From: Actinomycetota bacterium
GTDB taxonomy: Bacteria; Actinomycetota; Actinomycetes; Actinomycetales; Dermatophilaceae
NCBI GenBank assembly: GCA_020160805.1
Contig: JAIUPO010000016.1
Coordinates: 1 to 64,000 of the forward strand
Length of the DNA: 64,000 bases
Reading direction: 5' to 3'
The first letter of the stretch is position 1; the number at the start of each line of letters is the position of its first letter. Of this stretch, positions 60,264 through 64,000 are shown piece after piece. The position numbers and the translations under genes were made by a program. Below the pieces are notes generated by a model. It had not been told where the DNA came from. It saw only the letters and a program-made list of their open reading frames with translations, and did not search any database.

Positions 60264-61630
60264 CGGCGCGCTCCGACCGTGGGGATCGGGCCCGTCGCGG
60301 CCATATCGGTCAGCGGCTGGCGTGCCTGGTCACTGATCCGCAGGAGCAGCGCGACGAGGGTCCAGTTCGCGAGCAGGCTGGAGCCGCCGGAGGACAGGAA
60401 AGGCATCGTCAGACCGGTCAGCGGGATGACCCGGGTGACGCCGCCGACGACGACGAAGACCTGCAGCGCGACCGAGAAGGCCAGCCCGGCGGCGAGCAAT
60501 TTGCCGAAGCCGTCCCGCACCCCGATCGCGATCCGCAGGCCCCGCTCGACGAGCAGGATGTACAGCATGAGGATGGCGAACAGCCCGGTCATCCCGAGTT
60601 CCTCGCCGAAGCTGGAGACGATGAAGTCGGACTCCGCGAAATAGGTGATATCCGGGCGACCGCGGCCTAGGCCGGTGCCGAAGAGCCCGCCGGCGGCCAT
60701 CCCCATCAGGCCTTTGGCGAGCTGGTCGGAGGCGGCCAAGGCCTCCGGGGTCCACGTATGCAGCCACAACAGCACCCGGGTCTGCACGTGCCCGAAGAGC
60801 ATCCACGCGATGACCGCGCCGCCACCGGCGAGCAGCAGGCCAATGGTGATCCACCCGATCCGCTCGGTGGCGACATACAACATGGCCACGAAGAGGCCGA
60901 AGAAGAGCAGGGCGCTGCCGAGATCCTTTTGGAAGAACAGCACGGCCAAGCTGAGCAGCCACATCACGAGGATCGGGCCGAGGTCGCGGCCGCGGGGCAG
61001 CTGCATACCCAGGAACTTCGGGCCGGCGATCGAGAGGACATCGCGGGTGCGCACGAGATAGCCGGCGAAGAAGACCGCGAGAGCGATCTTGGCGATCTCG
61101 CCCGGCTGGAAGGTGAACGGGCCGATGCCGATCCAGATCCGAGCGCCATTGACCTCGCGACCGACGAAGGGCAGCAATGGCAACAGGAGCAGGGCGACAC
61201 CGCTGGCGCCAGCAAGGAAGGTGTATTTGCGCAAGGTCCGGTGATCGCGCAGCCACAGCAGGCAAGCGATGGCAATCCCAACGGCGAGCGCGCTCCACGT
61301 CAGTTGCCGCAGCGCCATCCCGCCGGTGATCGATCGGCCCTCGGCGATATCGAGCCGGTGGATCATCACCAGACCGAGCCCGTTGAGCAGGGTGGCGATC
61401 GGCAGGAGCAGCGGATCGGCATACGAGGCGGTGAAGCGCAAGACCAGGTGGAAGGCGACGGCGATGGACAGCAAGCCACCGGCCATGGTCGCGAGATTGG
61501 CCGGGATGGTGCCGTGGGTGGCGCCTTCGACCGAGACATAGGCGAGCACGACGATGGCGACGGCGAAGATCAGCAGCAGCAATTCGACATTGCGGCCGCG
61601 GCGGGGACGCCAGGAGGTGACGATGCTCAT
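60260..61630 (-). CDS. rodA: RodA/FtsW family peptidoglycan glycosyltransferase
   Basis: A 456-residue SEDS protein with about ten membrane helices, counted from the ATG at 61630 that overlaps the pstP stop. The family signatures GREVNGARIWIGIGPFTFQP and FQKDLGSALLFFG, with the conserved Asp in KDLGSA, and FLSSGGSSLLANW are present. It polymerises lipid II together with PbpA. Confidence 0.97.
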   Translation of the reverse strand: MSIVTSWRPRRGRNVELLLLIFAVAIVVLAYVSVEGATHGTIPANLATMAGGLLSIAVAFHLVLRFTASYADPLLLPIATLLNGLGLVMIHRLDIAEGRSITGGMALRQLTWSALAVGIAIACLLWLRDHRTLRKYTFLAGASGVALLLLPLLPFVGREVNGARIWIGIGPFTFQPGEIAKIALAVFFAGYLVRTRDVLSIAGPKFLGMQLPRGRDLGPILVMWLLSLAVLFFQKDLGSALLFFGLFVAMLYVATERIGWITIGLLLAGGGAVIAWMLFGHVQTRVLLWLHTWTPEALAASDQLAKGLMGMAAGGLFGTGLGRGRPDITYFAESDFIVSSFGEELGMTGLFAILMLYILLVERGLRIAIGVRDGFGKLLAAGLAFSVALQVFVVVGGVTRVIPLTGLTMPFLSSGGSSLLANWTLVALLLRISDQARQPLTDMAATGPIPTVGARR

Positions 61631-63018
61631 CAGCGGCTCGTCCCCGAGGGCGTCGACGTGACGCTCAGGCTCGAGGGGTTGCTGGACGGACTGCTGCTCG
61701 GCGAGGTGCTGCTGGGCGAGGTGCTGGTGGAGGTCGAACTGGTTGAGTCGCTCGTCGCCCCGCACTCGGCGCCCCGGCTGCGGGCCTGGACGCAGGCGAT
61801 CGCCTCGGCGCGGATCGTCACAATGCGGCTGTCCGCGTCGGCGCGGTCCTTGGCGGTGATCGAGTCCTCGACCTGTTGGCGCCAGAAGTCCGGCAGGTCA
61901 CTGACGGCGATATCGGTGGTCTCGATCGGCGTGGACAGGGAGATCGGCCCGAGATCGCTGGTCACGCCCTGGAAGACCGCGACCTTCCCGCCGTCATTGC
62001 CCACGAAGAACTGCTTCTGCGACCAGGCATAGAGCGCGGCTGCTCCGCCGGCGATGAGGATGGCCGCGGCGGCGAGGGCGCCGAGCCATTTGATGGCCCG
62101 CCGGGTGCGCGAACTGGTCTCCTCCTCGGCCAAGGCGAGGCGTTCGACCGACTCGCTCTCCTCGTCCAGGCCGAGCGTCGGGCGCAGCGCGGCGGCCTTC
62201 GCGGCCGGGGTCTCCCGCAGGGCGCGGGTGCCCGCCGGGCTCTGGGTCGCGGCGCCGACGATCTGGGGGCTCACCGGCGGGAGCACACCGGTGGTGAGGT
62301 CGACGATGTCCGCGACGATGACCGTCACATTGTCGGGAGCGCCCGCGCGCAAGGCGAGCTCGACGAGCCGGTCGGCGGTCTCGGCCGGCGCTGCGCCATC
62401 GGCGAGGATCTCGGCGATCGTGTCGTGCGCGACGAAGCCGGACAGGCCGTCGGAACACAAGAGATAACGGTCGCCGATTCGCCCCTCGCGGGCGCCCAGA
62501 TCCGGCCGGTCGCTCGGATTGCCGGTCAGGACCCGGGTCACGAGCGAGCGCTGCGGGTGGCTGCCGGCCTCATCGGCGCTGATCCGGCCGGAGTCCACGA
62601 GCGTCTGGACGAAGGTGTGATCGGTGGTGATCTGCGCGAGCTCGCCGCCGCGCAGCAGATAGGCGCGCGAGTCGCCGATGTGCGCGACGACGAGGGTATG
62701 CCGCGAGCGCAGCAGCGCCGTGACGGTCGTGCCCATGCCTTGCAGTTCCGGACGCGCGGTGGCGATCCGCTGCAATTCGGCATTGGCCTTCGCGATCGCG
62801 CGGGCGAGCTCGTCGCCGGTCTCGTTGCTGTTCAGCGATTCCTCGTCCAATTCGACGAGATAGCCGATGGCGGTCGAGGACGCGATATCCCCGCCGGCGT
62901 GCCCGCCCATGCCGTCGGCGACGACCAGGAGGTGCTGCCCGGCATAGGCCGAGTCCTGGTTCTCCGAACGCACCAGTCCGACATCGGACCGGGCGGCATA
63001 GTTCAGGGCGAAAGGCAC
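61630..63018 (-). CDS. pstP: Ser/Thr protein phosphatase PstP (PP2C)
   Basis: A 462-residue membrane phosphatase. PP2C motifs (SENQDSAYA, then VVADGMGGHAGGDIAS, IGDSRAYLLR, LLCSDGLSGFVA and GAPDNVTVIVADI) span 1-240. One membrane helix (LGALAAAAILIAGGAAALYAW) lies near 315-335. Then come an outside domain of about 80 residues and a Ser/Thr/Pro-rich tail. It reverses PknB phosphorylation. It overlaps rodA and lies two bases after fhaB. Confidence 0.96.
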   Translation of the reverse strand: MPFALNYAARSDVGLVRSENQDSAYAGQHLLVVADGMGGHAGGDIASSTAIGYLVELDEESLNSNETGDELARAIAKANAELQRIATARPELQGMGTTVTALLRSRHTLVVAHIGDSRAYLLRGGELAQITTDHTFVQTLVDSGRISADEAGSHPQRSLVTRVLTGNPSDRPDLGAREGRIGDRYLLCSDGLSGFVAHDTIAEILADGAAPAETADRLVELALRAGAPDNVTVIVADIVDLTTGVLPPVSPQIVGAATQSPAGTRALRETPAAKAAALRPTLGLDEESESVERLALAEEETSSRTRRAIKWLGALAAAAILIAGGAAALYAWSQKQFFVGNDGGKVAVFQGVTSDLGPISLSTPIETTDIAVSDLPDFWRQQVEDSITAKDRADADSRIVTIRAEAIACVQARSRGAECGATSDSTSSTSTSTSPSSTSPSSSPSSNPSSLSVTSTPSGTSR

Positions 63019-63020
63019 GG

Positions 63021-63488
63021 CTACTTCTGCAGCTCGATCGTCGTGCGGCCGACGCGCACTTGGCTGCCGGGCTCGAACTGGACTGCCTCGTCGATGCGCT
63101 GGCCGTTGACGAAGGTGCCATTGGTCGAGCCGAGATCCTCAACGCCCCAGCCGTTGGCTGCGGGGAAGATGCGCGCGTGCTGGCCCGACGAGAAGTCGTC
63201 ATCGAGCACGAGATGGCACCCCGGATTGCGACCGATGAGGATGTCGGTGCTGCCCAGGGGTATGCGGGTCCCCGCCAGCGGCCCGGAGGTCACCACGAGA
63301 TTGTCGAGCGCTGGCGTGCGGCGATCTCGTGGCGTCGGCGCTGGCCGGCCGCCACCGGAGGCGCTGACCCGATTGACGACCCGGGTGCCGAAGAGGTCGC
63401 CGCGCAGCACGGCCGCGAGGCTGAACACGAAGAGCCACAACAGGATCAGCAGGCTGAAACGCAGGACGGTGAGGGTCAGTTCGCTCAC
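63021..63488 (-). CDS. fhaB: FHA-domain protein FhaB (FipA)
   Basis: A 155-residue protein with an N-terminal membrane helix (FSLLILLWLFVFSLAAVLRG), a linker of about 40 residues and a C-terminal FHA domain (ILIGRNPGCHLVLDDDFSSG and VEDLGSTNGTFVNG). It binds phosphorylated threonines, partners FtsZ/FtsQ in mycobacteria and is a PknB target. Confidence 0.95.
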   Translation of the reverse strand: MSELTLTVLRFSLLILLWLFVFSLAAVLRGDLFGTRVVNRVSASGGGRPAPTPRDRRTPALDNLVVTSGPLAGTRIPLGSTDILIGRNPGCHLVLDDDFSSGQHARIFPAANGWGVEDLGSTNGTFVNGQRIDEAVQFEPGSQVRVGRTTIELQK

Positions 63489-63496
63489 GCGTCAGA

Positions 63497-64000
63497 TCAC
63501 CGCCGTCCGGCGCGATAGATCAGGCTCGTTTGGCCGATCGTGATTCGGTCACCGGGGGTGAGGCGCATCGAGCGCGTGCGCTCGCCATTGACCCAGGTGC
63601 CATTGGTCGAGTCGAGATCCTTGACCCGGGCGATCAGGTGCGGGCCGTCGGAGGTGACCCGGACCTCGCAGTGTCGCCGCGAGATATTGGCATCCGCGAG
63701 CACGATATTGGCGTCGGTGTCCCGGCCGAGCACGGTCACCGGCCCGATCAACGGATAGCGGTCGCCGTCGATCTCCAGCCAGGGCCGGTCGGCGGCCTGC
63801 AGGGGGCGCGGCGGGGTGGCCGGCGCCGCCGGCTCGCGGGAGGTGATCGTCTCCAACGGGTCGCCGCCCTGGCGGGCGGTGCGGGCGTCATACTCAAAAT
63901 CGGGCTCGTGGGTGCCATCGCTCCAGGACGACTCGGCCGGGCGCGCGGCGCGCGCCGGCGCCTGCGCTCGCGGCGCCTGCTCAGGCTCTGGGACCACCGT
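63497..64000 (-). CDS. fhaA: FHA-domain protein FhaA (3' part)
   Basis: The C-terminal part of FhaA; the gene continues beyond the right edge. About 70 residues of a Pro/Ala/Glu-rich linker lead into an FHA domain (VTVLGRDTDANIVLADANIS, then RRHCEVRV and VKDLDSTNGTWVNG). The N-terminal DUF3662 domain expected for FhaA would lie outside the window. FhaA binds phosphorylated MviN and PknB. Confidence 0.92.
   Translation of the reverse strand, partial: TVVPEPEQAPRAQAPARAARPAESSWSDGTHEPDFEYDARTARQGGDPLETITSREPAAPATPPRPLQAADRPWLEIDGDRYPLIGPVTVLGRDTDANIVLADANISRRHCEVRVTSDGPHLIARVKDLDSTNGTWVNGERTRSMRLTPGDRITIGQTSLIYRAGRR

Noticed and set aside
60758-63543. long plus-strand frames opposite rodA, pstP and fhaB
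   Set aside because: Mirror frames of clearly identified genes; composition typical of antisense high-GC frames.

Overview
The window is high-GC actinobacterial DNA. The right end carries the gene order that sits beside the replication origin in Actinomycetota: ppiA, rhomboid protease, crgA, a DUF881 gene, trpG/pabA, pknB, pbpA, rodA, pstP, fhaB and the end of fhaA. A member of the Micrococcales, perhaps Intrasporangiaceae or Dermatophilaceae, would fit, but the family placement is a guess.

Left part (1-23.2 kb). An IS256-type transposase runs off the left edge and is followed by a membrane protein/histidine kinase/NarL regulator operon. At 5.07-5.12 kb lies the 3' part of a tRNA-Ala(UGC) without its 5' half, as left by site-specific integration. 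Gene stumps lie on both sides of it, so this is an insertion junction. Next come an IclR regulator with E1-alpha, E1-beta and a 77-residue lipoyl protein (2-oxo acid dehydrogenase parts), a decayed PIN gene and a frameshifted small gene. A CHAT/TPR protease-like protein and a divergent S8 peptidase follow, then an ECF-type sigma factor preceded by a coupled 20-codon ORF and followed by two paralogous small genes. DinB, MarR, icmF, PspC, a TetR stump and a DUF1731 epimerase complete this part.

Middle part (23.3-52.2 kb) is a type VII secretion-like island. Its left end has no ordinary gene. It carries two miniature transcription units, each with palindromic 7-2-7 sites, a hairpin with an identical 15-base tip, a Shine-Dalgarno sequence, a ten-codon ORF (MHYIGWFVRR and MHYIGWFIKR) and a strong terminator. 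The same 7-2-7 palindrome occurs once more, about 24 kb away, upstream of the WXG100 gene and at a similar distance from the start codon. A rightward series encodes a NarL-like pseudo-receiver regulator, PP2C, FHA protein, Ser/Thr kinase, a 2020-residue surface protein, MoxR, DUF58, a transglutaminase-like protein without its catalytic residues, a second PP2C/FHA pair, an FHA-helical protein and an RDD-FHA protein. A converging leftward series encodes an EssC-type FHA-FtsK ATPase, WXG100, two WXG-headed effector-like proteins (one a lipase) and a small partner protein. No EccB/D/E, mycosin, EssA/EssB or EsaA gene was recognised.

Right part (52.3-64 kb). A LEA-like membrane protein precedes the backbone cluster for cell division, peptidoglycan synthesis and Ser/Thr phosphorylation. 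A cluster of DnaA-box-like 9-mers lies between the rhomboid and crgA genes.
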